DNA from: JAAYCI01 sp964370165
Lineage (GTDB): Bacteria > Bacillota > Clostridia > Oscillospirales > Ruminococcaceae
Direction: 5' to 3'
Assembly: GCA_964370165.1 (NCBI GenBank)
Contig: CAYJIG010000056.1
Coordinates: forward strand, 1 to 13,643
Length of the DNA stretch: 13,643 nt
Both the position numbers and the translations under genes were made by a program. The notes beneath the pieces are model-generated. The model worked only from the letters and a program-made list of their open reading frames with translations, had not been told where the DNA came from and ran no database searches. Shown one piece after another: positions 5,896-13,643 of the stretch (within the stretch, counting starts at the first letter, position 1; every line of letters begins with the position of its first letter).

Positions 5896-8049
5896 TCATG
5901 AAAAAAATCTACGACGTATGCGGGCCAATATTCCATCGTTTGATTTTTCTGTGCCTTTTTTAGTGTCATATGTATTTTCATCACTCGATTCATCATATAT
6001 CCGTTTTAGATATTCGTACATTTCCACTTGACTATTTACTTTTTCATCTTTTTTCTTCGGCTTTATTTTTGTATAGCTGCCATCTGTTTGCATTATACTT
6101 GCGTTGACATTATCTTTTAGTTGCATGCTCAAAATATCTTGCAATATCGTTTTTATTTTTGCATCTTCAATGCGAATTCCCACTTCAACACGACGTTCTG
6201 TGTTTCGTGTAAGGAAATCTCCCGACGCGATATAAACACGTGCTCTTTCACCTTCACCAAAGCAATAAATCCTGGCATGTTCCAGATATCGCCCCACCAA
6301 ACTGCGCACAGTAATATTATCTGTCAGCCCCGGCACACCTGCCTGCAAACAGCAAATACCACGCACTATCATCTCCACTTTTATTCCGGCTATGGATGCT
6401 TCACTAAGCGTTTCAATCACCTTTTTGTCTGAAATCGAGTTACACTTTAAGATGATTTTACCTTGGCCAGTCTGTGCGTGATACAGCATCTCTTCCCTTA
6501 CTTCTTGCAGTAAAATGCTTTTAAACCTCAGCGGCGCCACAATCAGTTGCTTGCCATATTCGCTTAGGCGTTCCACTGCCATATTGTTAAACACTGACGC
6601 CACTTCTTCACCAATAGCGGTGTTTGCTGTCACATATGTAAAGTCTGTATACAGCTCGCTGGTTTTCTCGTTATAGTTGCCGGTGCCTATAGCCGTGATA
6701 TACTCATAACTTGTGTCATTCCGCCTGGTAATCAGCGTCAACTTCGAGTGAACTTTATAGTCGTTAAACCCATAAATAACAGTGCATCCGGCTTGCTCCA
6801 GCTGATGTGACCAATCGATATTGTTTTGCTCGTCAAACCTAGCCCTAAGCTCCACAATGGTAACCACTTCTTTTCCATTTTCTGCAGCAGCAACCAGTGC
6901 TTCCACCACTTTAGAGTCCGTGGCAAGTCTATATAGCGTCATTTTTATAGATATCACATCCGGGTCTCTTGCCGCATTATACAGCATTCTAATGAACGGG
7001 CGCATGTTGTGATACGGAAAGCTTAACAAAACATCCCGTTTATGCACTTCTTCATATAACAGCTCAGAATGGATGCTCGGCACCGGTCTTGTCAGTGAAT
7101 AATAAAGTTCTGGGTTGTTTTTGGTACGCAAGCACGCCGATAGCTTATACATGAAAGATAAATCCAGTGGTGCTGTTTGTGGGATACACTGCTCTTTTGG
7201 TAGCATAAGTTTATCAAGTAAAACATCAACAATATTCTCTGATTCATCGCCGAAAATTTGCAATCTCACTGCTGCCAGCTTGCGTCTTTTTTTCAAAAGT
7301 TCTCTCATAACATCACGATAATCAATGTCATGATCAAACATCCCTTCTTCCACATTGATATCCGCATTACGTGTCACACGAAAAAGGCATTTTTCTACAA
7401 TAATGCTTTTTTCAAACGCCATATCGGCATACTGCATGATAAGCTCGCCCACTAAAGCATATTGGGTTTTATCCTCTTCATGCCGCAGGTGTATACGCTC
7501 AAACTGGCTGCTTACAGGTATTAGCGCGAATGTGGTATTTTCATTATTTTTCTTTTCTTTCAGCAAAATTCCCACATACATTTCTCTGTCACGTAAAAAT
7601 GGAAACGGATGCCGCCTATCCACAATTTGTGGTGACAAAACTGGCAATAGCTCCCGCATAAAATATTTTTTCCACTGGTTCAGTTGCGCTTTACTCAGCT
7701 TTGAAAACATCACTTTTTCAAAGCCTTGTTCCTGCATTTGAATATATAATTTCGCAACATTTTTGTCCACTATTTTTTGTAGAGATGCTACTTTTGGCAT
7801 AATAGCTTGTAGCTGTTGTGCCGGTGTCATTTGCGTTTTATTTTCTCTTTTATCCACTTTCAAAAGTGTTTGGTCATAAAGCGAGCCTACCCTCACCATA
7901 AAAAATTCGTCTAAATTCGAATGGTAAATAGCAGCAAACTTCAGTCGTTCACCCAGTGGCACATTTTCATCTTGCGACAAATCCAGCACACGCCTATTAA
8001 ACTCAAGCCAGCTTAACTCTCTATTGATAAAAATATCGTCTTCGCGCAC
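5896..8049 (-). CDS. ppk1: Polyphosphate kinase 1
   Basis: An approximately 717-aa PPK1, which reversibly polymerises the gamma-phosphate of ATP into inorganic polyphosphate. Numbered from GTG 8055 (719 aa), the N-terminal motif INRELSWLEFN is at 10-20 and NLDEFFMVRV at 47-56. The autophosphorylated histidine is His436 in KVHSKLTL, and the second conserved histidine is His593 in YLEHARIY; both fall within one residue of the E. coli numbering (435 and 592). RLATDS and GTGNYNEKT mark the two phospholipase-D-like catalytic halves. The last ~50 residues are a charged low-complexity tail ending in RIRRRFF. Both possible starts are GTG: 8055 is only 3 nt from GGGAGG (8059-8064), while 8049 is 9 nt away and is preferred here. 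It is the last gene of the long minus-strand run, 28-34 bp after the comEA-like gene. Confidence 0.95.
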   Translation of the reverse strand: MREDDIFINRELSWLEFNRRVLDLSQDENVPLGERLKFAAIYHSNLDEFFMVRVGSLYDQTLLKVDKRENKTQMTPAQQLQAIMPKVASLQKIVDKNVAKLYIQMQEQGFEKVMFSKLSKAQLNQWKKYFMRELLPVLSPQIVDRRHPFPFLRDREMYVGILLKEKKNNENTTFALIPVSSQFERIHLRHEEDKTQYALVGELIMQYADMAFEKSIIVEKCLFRVTRNADINVEEGMFDHDIDYRDVMRELLKKRRKLAAVRLQIFGDESENIVDVLLDKLMLPKEQCIPQTAPLDLSFMYKLSACLRTKNNPELYYSLTRPVPSIHSELLYEEVHKRDVLLSFPYHNMRPFIRMLYNAARDPDVISIKMTLYRLATDSKVVEALVAAAENGKEVVTIVELRARFDEQNNIDWSHQLEQAGCTVIYGFNDYKVHSKLTLITRRNDTSYEYITAIGTGNYNEKTSELYTDFTYVTANTAIGEEVASVFNNMAVERLSEYGKQLIVAPLRFKSILLQEVREEMLYHAQTGQGKIILKCNSISDKKVIETLSEASIAGIKVEMIVRGICCLQAGVPGLTDNITVRSLVGRYLEHARIYCFGEGERARVYIASGDFLTRNTERRVEVGIRIEDAKIKTILQDILSMQLKDNVNASIMQTDGSYTKIKPKKKDEKVNSQVEMYEYLKRIYDESSDENTYDTKKGTEKSNDGILARIRRRFFS

Positions 8050-8083
8050 ACCCACACACCTCCCATGAAAAACCCTTGTTTTT

Positions 8084-8422
8084 TCAAATCACAACCATGT
8101 CTTCTAGTTCCTGTAGTGTTTTTGGCCCTATCCCATGCACATCCATCATTTCGTCCACTGTTTCAAACTCTCCATTTTCTGTTCTATAATCTATGATAGC
8201 CTGTGATTTTTCTTCGCCTATTCCGGGAAGTAACATCAGTTCCCAAAACGGCGCTGTGTTGACATTTATCTTATTACTCACATTTTTTACAAACGGCTGT
8301 GTGCTAGCCGGTGTATACTCGTTTTGATAAAGTGGCGGATATACGCCAAACAAAGCCACCACAATAATAGCAATGGTAGCAACTAAAAACAATTTTAAAG
8401 CGTGCTTTAATTCTTGTTTCAT
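8084..8422 (-). CDS. ComEA-like membrane-anchored helix-hairpin-helix DNA-binding protein
   Basis: A 112-aa protein with one N-terminal transmembrane helix (about 10-28) and a C-terminal (HhH)2 domain (about 52-112). INVNTAPFWELMLLPGIG and VHGIGPKTLQELE are the two hairpins, as in the DNA receptor ComEA of competence systems. The domain should face outside, where ComEA passes incoming DNA to the ComEC channel. Bacillus ComEA has an extra SLBB domain and about 200 residues; here only a ~23-residue linker joins helix and HhH, so the protein is a minimal version. No comEC is present nearby. It begins 12 nt after the HAD gene stop with no visible Shine-Dalgarno, suggesting translational coupling. 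A role in DNA uptake is inferred from the family. Confidence 0.8.
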   Translation of the reverse strand: MKQELKHALKLFLVATIAIIVVALFGVYPPLYQNEYTPASTQPFVKNVSNKINVNTAPFWELMLLPGIGEEKSQAIIDYRTENGEFETVDEMMDVHGIGPKTLQELEDMVVI

Positions 8423-8434
8423 AGCAAATGTTTG

Positions 8435-9259
8435 TTAAGTTGTATATTTTTGAATCAGCCTATACAAAAACTGACCTACACCGCTTTCTTCATTACTTGC
8501 CGTCACTTCATCGACAAATTCTTTTATGTCGTCAGGCGCGTTTTGCATCGCCACAGAATATCCGGCCTGCTTCATTATTTCTACATCGTTATAATAATCG
8601 CCTATCATATGCACATTTTCCACAGGTACATTTACTATATTACATAAGCTGTACATCGTAGTGCCTTTCGAGACACCTTGTGGCATCATTTCAAGATAAT
8701 TATCGCCGGTAGAAACGAAATATACTCCATGATAGTCTCTTTCGTTTATAAATTCCTTCACTTTTTCCAGGTATTCTTTTGTTTGGGCAAACAGCACCTT
8801 TGCCCAAATCACCGGCAAATCCTCTTGCGGTCTATAAAAATATGTACTTTTTTCATCGTCAAAAAGCTTATGCAGGTTATATGAATAGTTCATTTGATAA
8901 ATGCGCAAATCATCGCCAATTATTGAAATACCCAAATCAGGAAATTCTTCCAAAATATCACTGAGTGCTTTAGTCGACACCGCAGCAGGTAATGGAAAAA
9001 TCTCAATCGGTTTTTTATTTTGAAAATCATATATTATTGTGCCACCGCCGGTAATGCCCGGCGATAATAATTCTGTCAATTGCGGAAAAATTTCTATCGA
9101 AGCAGGAGTGCGACCACTTGCAACCGAAAATTTCCCACCAAGCATGGTAAACAACCGTATTGTTTCCAAGTTGCATGAATCAATGGTTTGATCCGGTCTC
9201 ACCAGTGTTCCGTCCATATCGGACAACACCATTATTCCACTCAGCGGTTCTTGCCTCAA
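8435..9259 (-). CDS. Cof-type HAD-IIB family hydrolase
   Basis: A 274-aa haloacid dehalogenase superfamily phosphatase, cytoplasmic, probably acting on a small phosphorylated metabolite. Motif I is SDMDGTLV with nucleophile Asp14 and Asp16, motif II is the Ser in ASGRT (47-51), motif III is Lys198, and motif IV is GDYYND (220-225). The C2-type cap lies between about 85 and 190. The usual Asn-Gly in the segment after motif II reads TGGGTIIYD (70-78). The reading frame starts with TTG at 9259, 7 nt after a GGGGG ribosome binding site (9267-9271). An ATG between them is out of frame with this gene and reaches a stop after two codons. The specific substrate cannot be read from sequence. It lies 22 bp after rluD. 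Confidence 0.88.
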   Translation of the reverse strand: MRQEPLSGIMVLSDMDGTLVRPDQTIDSCNLETIRLFTMLGGKFSVASGRTPASIEIFPQLTELLSPGITGGGTIIYDFQNKKPIEIFPLPAAVSTKALSDILEEFPDLGISIIGDDLRIYQMNYSYNLHKLFDDEKSTYFYRPQEDLPVIWAKVLFAQTKEYLEKVKEFINERDYHGVYFVSTGDNYLEMMPQGVSKGTTMYSLCNIVNVPVENVHMIGDYYNDVEIMKQAGYSVAMQNAPDDIKEFVDEVTASNEESGVGQFLYRLIQKYTT

Positions 9260-9281
9260 ACCATTTCCCCCTTAAGCACTT

Positions 9282-10199
9282 CTAAATTTTGTTCAGTGTA
9301 TTTAAATATGACGTAAAATATTCCGGTATCGGGCTTTCAAACCTAATATATTCACCTGACTTTGGATGTATAAACCCCAGTACGCCTGCATGCAAGCATT
9401 GTCCTTGCAGCTGCTTTACACCTTTTTTCGGGCCATATACAATATCTCCGGCCAATGGATGGCCTATGTGAGCCATATGTACCCTTATTTGATGTGTTCG
9501 TCCTGTTTCCAGTTTCAAGTTAAGATAAGTGAAGCCGGTATATCTCTCTTGCACCTGCCAATGCGTCACTGCTCTTTTTCCGCCGTTTTTCGTCACTGCC
9601 ATCTTTTTACGGTCCAGCCTACTGCGGGCAATCGGCGCATCCACAACGCCTTCATCTTCCTTGAATCTACCATGCACCACAGCATGATACACACGGTCAA
9701 TGGAATGCTGTGCAAACTGCTGGGCTAAATGCTTATGCGCATCGTCGTTTTTAGCAACCACCAAAAGTCCGCTGGTGTCTTTATCAATACGATGCACAAT
9801 CCCGGGGCGTATCTTGCCACCAATCACCGAAAGTCCACTATTTGAACAGTGGTGCAATAGCGCATTTACCAGCGTACCATCGATATTTCCCGCCGCCGGA
9901 TGTACCACCATTCCTCTTTGCTTGTCCACCACCAATAGCTGATCATCTTCATACACGACACATATCGGAATGTCTTGCGGCACAGCTTCTATTTCTGTAG
10001 GCGCCGGAATCAAGACCTCTATTTCATCTTTATGCTGAACAAAATAGCTCTTGGCCATTTTTTTGCCCGCCACCATCACATGTCCATCTTCTATCAACTT
10101 TTGGGCGGCAGCACGAGATAAAGATGCCTCATCGGCAACATACCTGTCAAGGCGTATGTTCGCCTTTGATTCGGATACAACTATTTTAAGTTTCTCCAT
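9282..10199 (-). CDS. rluD: RluA/RluD-family 23S rRNA pseudouridine synthase
   Basis: An approximately 305-aa enzyme isomerising uridine to pseudouridine, most likely in 23S rRNA. An N-terminal S4 RNA-binding domain (about 12-70, with LDRYVADEASLSRAAAQKLI) precedes the catalytic domain. The catalytic Asp is Asp139 in HRIDKDTSG, and GRTHQIRVHMAH with GHPLAGD is the conserved C-terminal block. The exact target uridines are inferred from family only. ATG 10199 is chosen because AAAGGA lies 5 nt upstream; the longer start at 10217 has no ribosome binding site. It overlaps the 3' end of lspA by 14 nt, and lspA-rluD adjacency is common in Bacillota. Confidence 0.9.
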   Translation of the reverse strand: MEKLKIVVSESKANIRLDRYVADEASLSRAAAQKLIEDGHVMVAGKKMAKSYFVQHKDEIEVLIPAPTEIEAVPQDIPICVVYEDDQLLVVDKQRGMVVHPAAGNIDGTLVNALLHHCSNSGLSVIGGKIRPGIVHRIDKDTSGLLVVAKNDDAHKHLAQQFAQHSIDRVYHAVVHGRFKEDEGVVDAPIARSRLDRKKMAVTKNGGKRAVTHWQVQERYTGFTYLNLKLETGRTHQIRVHMAHIGHPLAGDIVYGPKKGVKQLQGQCLHAGVLGFIHPKSGEYIRFESPIPEYFTSYLNTLNKI

Positions 10200-10764
10200 T
10201 AGCTTCCTTTGGGCCATCTTGTGATTTTTCTTCTTTGTCCTCGATATTGCTCACTTCGTTTTTTTCGTCATCTTCAGCAAATTGCCCTTGAGATTTTGCT
10301 AGCTCAACTTTCTTTTTTTCCTGCATTTCAGTATATATCATGGAAATCAAGAAAACGCCACATCCCACTGTAATGAAAATGTCTGCCACGTTAAACACCG
10401 CAAAACTCATAAACTGAAAATCAAAAAAATCTACTACAAAACCTCTTGTAATTCTATCAATCCAGTTTCCCATGCCACCTGCAAACACAAACAAAAGCGA
10501 TATATATTCCACATTTGATTTAGGTCTTTTAAAAAGCAAAAACAAAAACAGCCCAATTAAAACAATCCCTGTAAACCAAGTTAAAAATGTCTGGTGATTT
10601 GCAAAAAGGCTGAATGCCGAGCCGGTGTTTTCTATATATCTAAACCCGATTATTCCGGGTAACAAAGGCATTGTACCTACCGGCATCAGCTCTTGCACTG
10701 CCCAATATTTTGTAATTTGGTCTATAATAATCAATAATGCAGGTAAGGCAATTGTTAAAATCAA
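10186..10764 (-). CDS. lspA: Lipoprotein signal peptidase (signal peptidase II)
   Basis: An integral-membrane aspartic protease that cleaves the signal peptide from prolipoproteins. Numbered from the TTG start (192 aa), IDQITKYW (14-21), ENTGSAFS (45-52), GGMGNWIDR (96-104), VVDFF with catalytic Asp112 and NVADIF with catalytic Asp128 are all present, in four hydrophobic helices. The C-terminus carries about 44 extra, mostly acidic and Lys-rich residues beyond the usual end, probably cytoplasmic and disordered. Start choice: the frame is open from ATG 10830, but that start has no ribosome binding site and its first codons form a perfect hairpin. TTG 10764 has AGGAG (10772-10776) 7 nt upstream and gives the short N-terminus usual for Gram-positive LspA. 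The stop overlaps rluD. Confidence 0.93.
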   Translation of the reverse strand: MILTIALPALLIIIDQITKYWAVQELMPVGTMPLLPGIIGFRYIENTGSAFSLFANHQTFLTWFTGIVLIGLFLFLLFKRPKSNVEYISLLFVFAGGMGNWIDRITRGFVVDFFDFQFMSFAVFNVADIFITVGCGVFLISMIYTEMQEKKKVELAKSQGQFAEDDEKNEVSNIEDKEEKSQDGPKEANGET

Positions 10765-10804
10765 AAGAATTCTCCTATCTATTCTTTTAAGTAATAATAA
10801 CCAG

Positions 10805-10830
10805 ATGCGCAAAGCCATAGCTTTGCGCAT
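10805..10830 (-). terminator. Perfect 11-bp hairpin between ileS and lspA (attenuator or 3'-end structure)
   Basis: ATGCGCAAAGC (10805-10815) pairs perfectly with GCTTTGCGCAT (10820-10830) over a 4-nt loop, starting 10 nt after the ileS stop codon. On the minus strand the following sequence is T-rich but interrupted (CTGGTTATTATTACTT), so termination would be partial. It may reduce read-through from ileS into lspA or protect the ileS mRNA end. The hairpin is certain; the role is inferred. Confidence 0.5.
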
Positions 10831-10840
10831 CTTTTAGGTT

Positions 10841-13643
10841 TTAAAGTTGCTCCATTACATCAGCGCATCGCTTGCAAATAGTGGAATGTTTTTCATTTGT
10901 TCCCACGCTGTCTTGATATTGCCAGCACCGTTCACACTTTTTGCCGTCTGCACGTGCTACCTGAACAAACAGATTTTCTGTTTCACCCGGTGCACCGTTT
11001 CCGTTTTTAGCCAGCTCTACCTGTGAGACAATAAAAATATCGGGAAGCTCCGCTTTCACTGATTCCATAAAGACATATAGCGCCTCGTCTTCTGTGTGTA
11101 AAATCACTTTTGCTTCCAAGGAAGAACCTATTTCTTTGTTTGCACGTGCAAGCTCAAGCACTTTTTTCACATCGGTGTTTATAGCTGCAATTTTATCCCA
11201 TTTTTCACTTTCTTCTTTTGTAAGGGTATACCGTCCGCTCTTTGGTATATCATGCAGTATCACATATTTTCCCTTACCCTCAAAGTTTGGTATATACTGC
11301 CAAATTTCCTGAGAAGTATAGGCCAAAACAGGCGCCAAAAGCTTTGTCATTGATACTAAAATCTCGAACATAGCTGTTTGTGCCGCTCTACGCTCTTTAC
11401 TGTTTGGTGGATTGATATAAATACGATCTTTGATGATATCCAGATAGAAATTAGACATATCCACCACACAAAAACGTAGCAAGTTGTGTGTGACAACATG
11501 GAAATCAAACTGCTCGTATCCATTCGCAGCAAGGCCAAGTAGTTCGTCTATTTTTGCCAATGCCCAGCGATCTAGCTCGGGCAAGTCTGCGTACGGAACA
11601 CTGTCTGTATCGGGATTAAAGTCGCTGATGTTTCCCAATATAAATCTCGCTGTATTGCGGATTTTTCTGTAAGATTCAGAAATTTGCTTTAAGATATCAA
11701 AGCTGATGTGCATATCCACTTGATAGTTGGCAGACGCCACCCACATGCGAATGATATCTGCGCCGTAGTCCTTGATAATGTCGGCTGGTGCAATGCCGTT
11801 TCCACGACTTTTAGACATTTTCTTCTTTTCTTCGTCCACTACCCAGCCACAGCTCAACACACCTTTATAAGGTGCTGTGCCACGTGTGGCCACTGATGTG
11901 AGCAAGGAAGACTGGAACCAGCCTCTATACTGGTCACTGCCTTCAAGATAAAGATCTGCCGGGAATGGATGATCTGCCCATTTGCTGCCTTCACCCAGCA
12001 CAGTAGCGTAGCTTGTGCCGGAGTCAAACCATACATCCATTGTGTCGCGTTCTTTTTTGAAATGTTTTGCGCCACAGTCCGGGCACTTAAAGCTATCAGG
12101 CAAAATTTCGTCTGCCGAATATTTAAACCACGCGTTAGAACCTTCTTTTGCAAAAAGCTCTTTCACCACGTCAATGGTTTCATCATTGATGATATATTTG
12201 CCGCAGTCATCGCAATAAAATACAGGTATAGGAACGCCCCAAAGCCTCTGACGAGAAATGCACCAGTCAGAGCGATCTTGCACCATGCCCATCATGCGTG
12301 CCTTGCCCCATTCCGGAGTCCATTTCACTTCGTCTACAGCTTTATATGTTTCTTCTTTAAAGTCCTCCACAGAACAGAACCACTGCTCGGTTGCACGGAA
12401 TATAATAGGACTATGGCAACGCCAGCAATGAGGATAACTGTGGCTAACACGCTGAACACCCACAAGATGTCCTGATTCTTTCAAGGCTTCTTGAATAACG
12501 GCGCTGGCCTTAAACACCGGCAATCCTTCAAATTGTCCGGCGTCTTTTGTCAGTTTACCGTCGTCATCCACCGGCACAACCATTGGAAGTTCGGGATAAA
12601 AACGGTTACACACTTCATAGTCTTCCACGCCATGTCCAGGCGCTGTGTGAACACATCCTGTGCCACTTTCCAGTGTCACATGATCGCCCACAATAACCAA
12701 TGAACGCCTATCTAAATAGACGTGATTTGTCTCAATACGCTCAAGCTCTGCGCCTGTAAATGTTGCCACCACTTCGTAATCAGTGATATCGCAAGCCTCC
12801 ATGGAAGCTTTCAATAGCTCTTTTGCCACGATATAATATCTCTCACCAACACGAGCAGCCACATATTCAAACTTTGGTCCTAGGCAAATAGCCACGTTAC
12901 CGGGCAATGTCCATGTGGTGGTGGTCCAAATAACAAACCATGCCTTATCGGCAGGCACTCCTGCTTTTTCAAGCGCGCCGTTGTCTTTCACTACTTGGAA
13001 GCCCACATACACGGTATCTACTTCTTCGTCTTCATACTCAATCTCTGCCTCGGCCAAAGCCGTACGGTCAGATGCGCACCAACTTACCGGTTTCAGACCT
13101 TTGTATATATATCCTTTTTTGGCAATCTCGCCAAACACCGCAATTTGATTTGCTTCATAATCCGGTGTAAGTGTGATATAAGGATTTTCAAAATCTCCCA
13201 AAACACCCAAACGCTGGAACTGCTCACTTTGGGCGTTTACATATTTCATAGCAAACTCGTAACAAATCTCACGTAGCTCATAGTCTGATACTTCAGCACT
13301 ATGCTCTACGCCTGCTTTTTTTGCCTTTTTTGCGTCTTTTTTTACTTTTTCCATCGCCTTGCGCTCTATGGGTAGGCCATGGGTATCCCATCCCGGAACA
13401 TAAGGTGCTTTAAATCCCGACATGTTTTTATAACGCACAATGATGTCTTTCAGCACTTTGTTAAGCGCGTGACCCATGTGTATGTCACCGTTTGCATATG
13501 GAGGGCCATCATGCAAAATATATAAAGGCTTGCCTTCGTTGGCTTTCACCATTTCGTTATAAAGATCTTCCGCCAACCATTCTTGCAACATTTCCGGCTC
13601 TTTTTTAGGCAGGCCGGCACGCATGCTAAACTCGGTTTTCGGT
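10841..13643 (-). CDS. ileS: Isoleucyl-tRNA synthetase (5' end outside the window)
   Basis: A class I aminoacyl-tRNA synthetase charging tRNA-Ile with isoleucine. The gene is cut by the window end: the frame stays open upstream of Met 13624, and the bases to 13643 encode PKTEFS, matching the family N-terminus (LPKTEFPMRAxLPK). At least ~933 codons are present. Numbered from that internal Met, the HIGH-type motif is HMGH (49-52), KMSKS is near 602-606, and the editing domain includes HTAPGHG and lies between them. WFDSGTS is part of the catalytic fold. The C-terminus has a CxxC...CxxC zinc finger (CERCWQY to CKRCAD), a feature of the bacterial IleS1 type. Two further CxxC pairs lie in the middle of the protein. 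It heads the minus-strand run continuing to ppk; any T-box leader would lie outside the window. Confidence 0.97.
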   Translation of the reverse strand, partial: PKTEFSMRAGLPKKEPEMLQEWLAEDLYNEMVKANEGKPLYILHDGPPYANGDIHMGHALNKVLKDIIVRYKNMSGFKAPYVPGWDTHGLPIERKAMEKVKKDAKKAKKAGVEHSAEVSDYELREICYEFAMKYVNAQSEQFQRLGVLGDFENPYITLTPDYEANQIAVFGEIAKKGYIYKGLKPVSWCASDRTALAEAEIEYEDEEVDTVYVGFQVVKDNGALEKAGVPADKAWFVIWTTTTWTLPGNVAICLGPKFEYVAARVGERYYIVAKELLKASMEACDITDYEVVATFTGAELERIETNHVYLDRRSLVIVGDHVTLESGTGCVHTAPGHGVEDYEVCNRFYPELPMVVPVDDDGKLTKDAGQFEGLPVFKASAVIQEALKESGHLVGVQRVSHSYPHCWRCHSPIIFRATEQWFCSVEDFKEETYKAVDEVKWTPEWGKARMMGMVQDRSDWCISRQRLWGVPIPVFYCDDCGKYIINDETIDVVKELFAKEGSNAWFKYSADEILPDSFKCPDCGAKHFKKERDTMDVWFDSGTSYATVLGEGSKWADHPFPADLYLEGSDQYRGWFQSSLLTSVATRGTAPYKGVLSCGWVVDEEKKKMSKSRGNGIAPADIIKDYGADIIRMWVASANYQVDMHISFDILKQISESYRKIRNTARFILGNISDFNPDTDSVPYADLPELDRWALAKIDELLGLAANGYEQFDFHVVTHNLLRFCVVDMSNFYLDIIKDRIYINPPNSKERRAAQTAMFEILVSMTKLLAPVLAYTSQEIWQYIPNFEGKGKYVILHDIPKSGRYTLTKEESEKWDKIAAINTDVKKVLELARANKEIGSSLEAKVILHTEDEALYVFMESVKAELPDIFIVSQVELAKNGNGAPGETENLFVQVARADGKKCERCWQYQDSVGTNEKHSTICKRCADVMEQL

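Noticed and set aside
8395..8410. 7-bp inverted repeat TTAAAGC-GT-GCTTTAA near the comEA-like start
   Set aside because: It is within the coding sequence, the 2-nt centre is too small for an RNA hairpin without opening pairs, and it is short enough to be chance.
9258..9265. ATG at 9263-9265 as the HAD gene start
   Set aside because: It meets a TGA after two codons; the TTG at 9259 opens the full conserved frame with proper spacing to the ribosome binding site.
13624..13626. ATG 13624 as the start of ileS
   Set aside because: The frame continues upstream to the window edge and encodes PKTEFS, the conserved IleRS N-terminal segment, so the gene is truncated by the window.

Overview
This window looks like a chromosomal housekeeping segment of a low-to-mid GC, Gram-positive-type bacterium, most likely an uncultured member of the Clostridia (Bacillota). 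The evidence is AGGAGG-type ribosome binding sites, sigma-A promoters, a pyruvate kinase with the C-terminal PEP-utilising mobile domain common in Bacillota, the ileS-lspA-rluD gene order, and luxS. The exact order or family cannot be fixed from the sequence alone.

Layout. Positions 1-122 carry two exact copies of a 40-bp sequence, 82 bp apart. Read on the minus strand, each copy resembles the 5' half of a tRNA joined to a long hairpin, and a good minus-strand promoter (160-188) fires into them. Divergently, a strong promoter drives an isocitrate dehydrogenase-family gene (347-1504), which ends in a bidirectional terminator. Convergent to it, on the minus strand, is a two-gene unit: a DPM1-like glycosyltransferase with a GtrA-type membrane domain (1767-2879) and a translationally coupled 63-aa two-helix membrane protein. 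After a 281-bp divergent promoter region comes a plus-strand pyk-luxS operon (3161-5400), again ending in a bidirectional terminator shared with a convergent 69-aa glycine-zipper membrane protein. A 103-bp AT-rich element with 14-bp perfect inverted ends separates that gene from the long minus-strand run ileS (cut by the window end)-lspA-rluD-HAD phosphatase-comEA-like-ppk1 (13643 to 5896).

How the genes relate. The minus-strand run is a tight gene string with gaps of at most about 30 bp and overlaps; the exception is the ileS-lspA junction, where a perfect 11-bp hairpin lies before an internal TTG start of lspA. It combines Ile-tRNA charging, lipoprotein signal peptide cleavage, 23S rRNA pseudouridylation, phosphate-ester hydrolysis, a membrane-anchored DNA-binding helix-hairpin-helix protein and polyphosphate synthesis. 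The pyk-luxS pair couples a glycolytic enzyme to activated-methyl-cycle/AI-2 metabolism. 

No defence system, phage, IS element or CRISPR array is visible. The parts least explained by known genes are the tRNA-like tandem array at the left edge, the 103-bp inverted-repeat element at 5748-5850, and the paired 16-bp palindromic repeats between the two left-end promoters. Several starts differ from the longest reading frames: icd 347, rluD 10199, lspA TTG 10764, the HAD gene TTG 9259 and ppk GTG 8049 or 8055.
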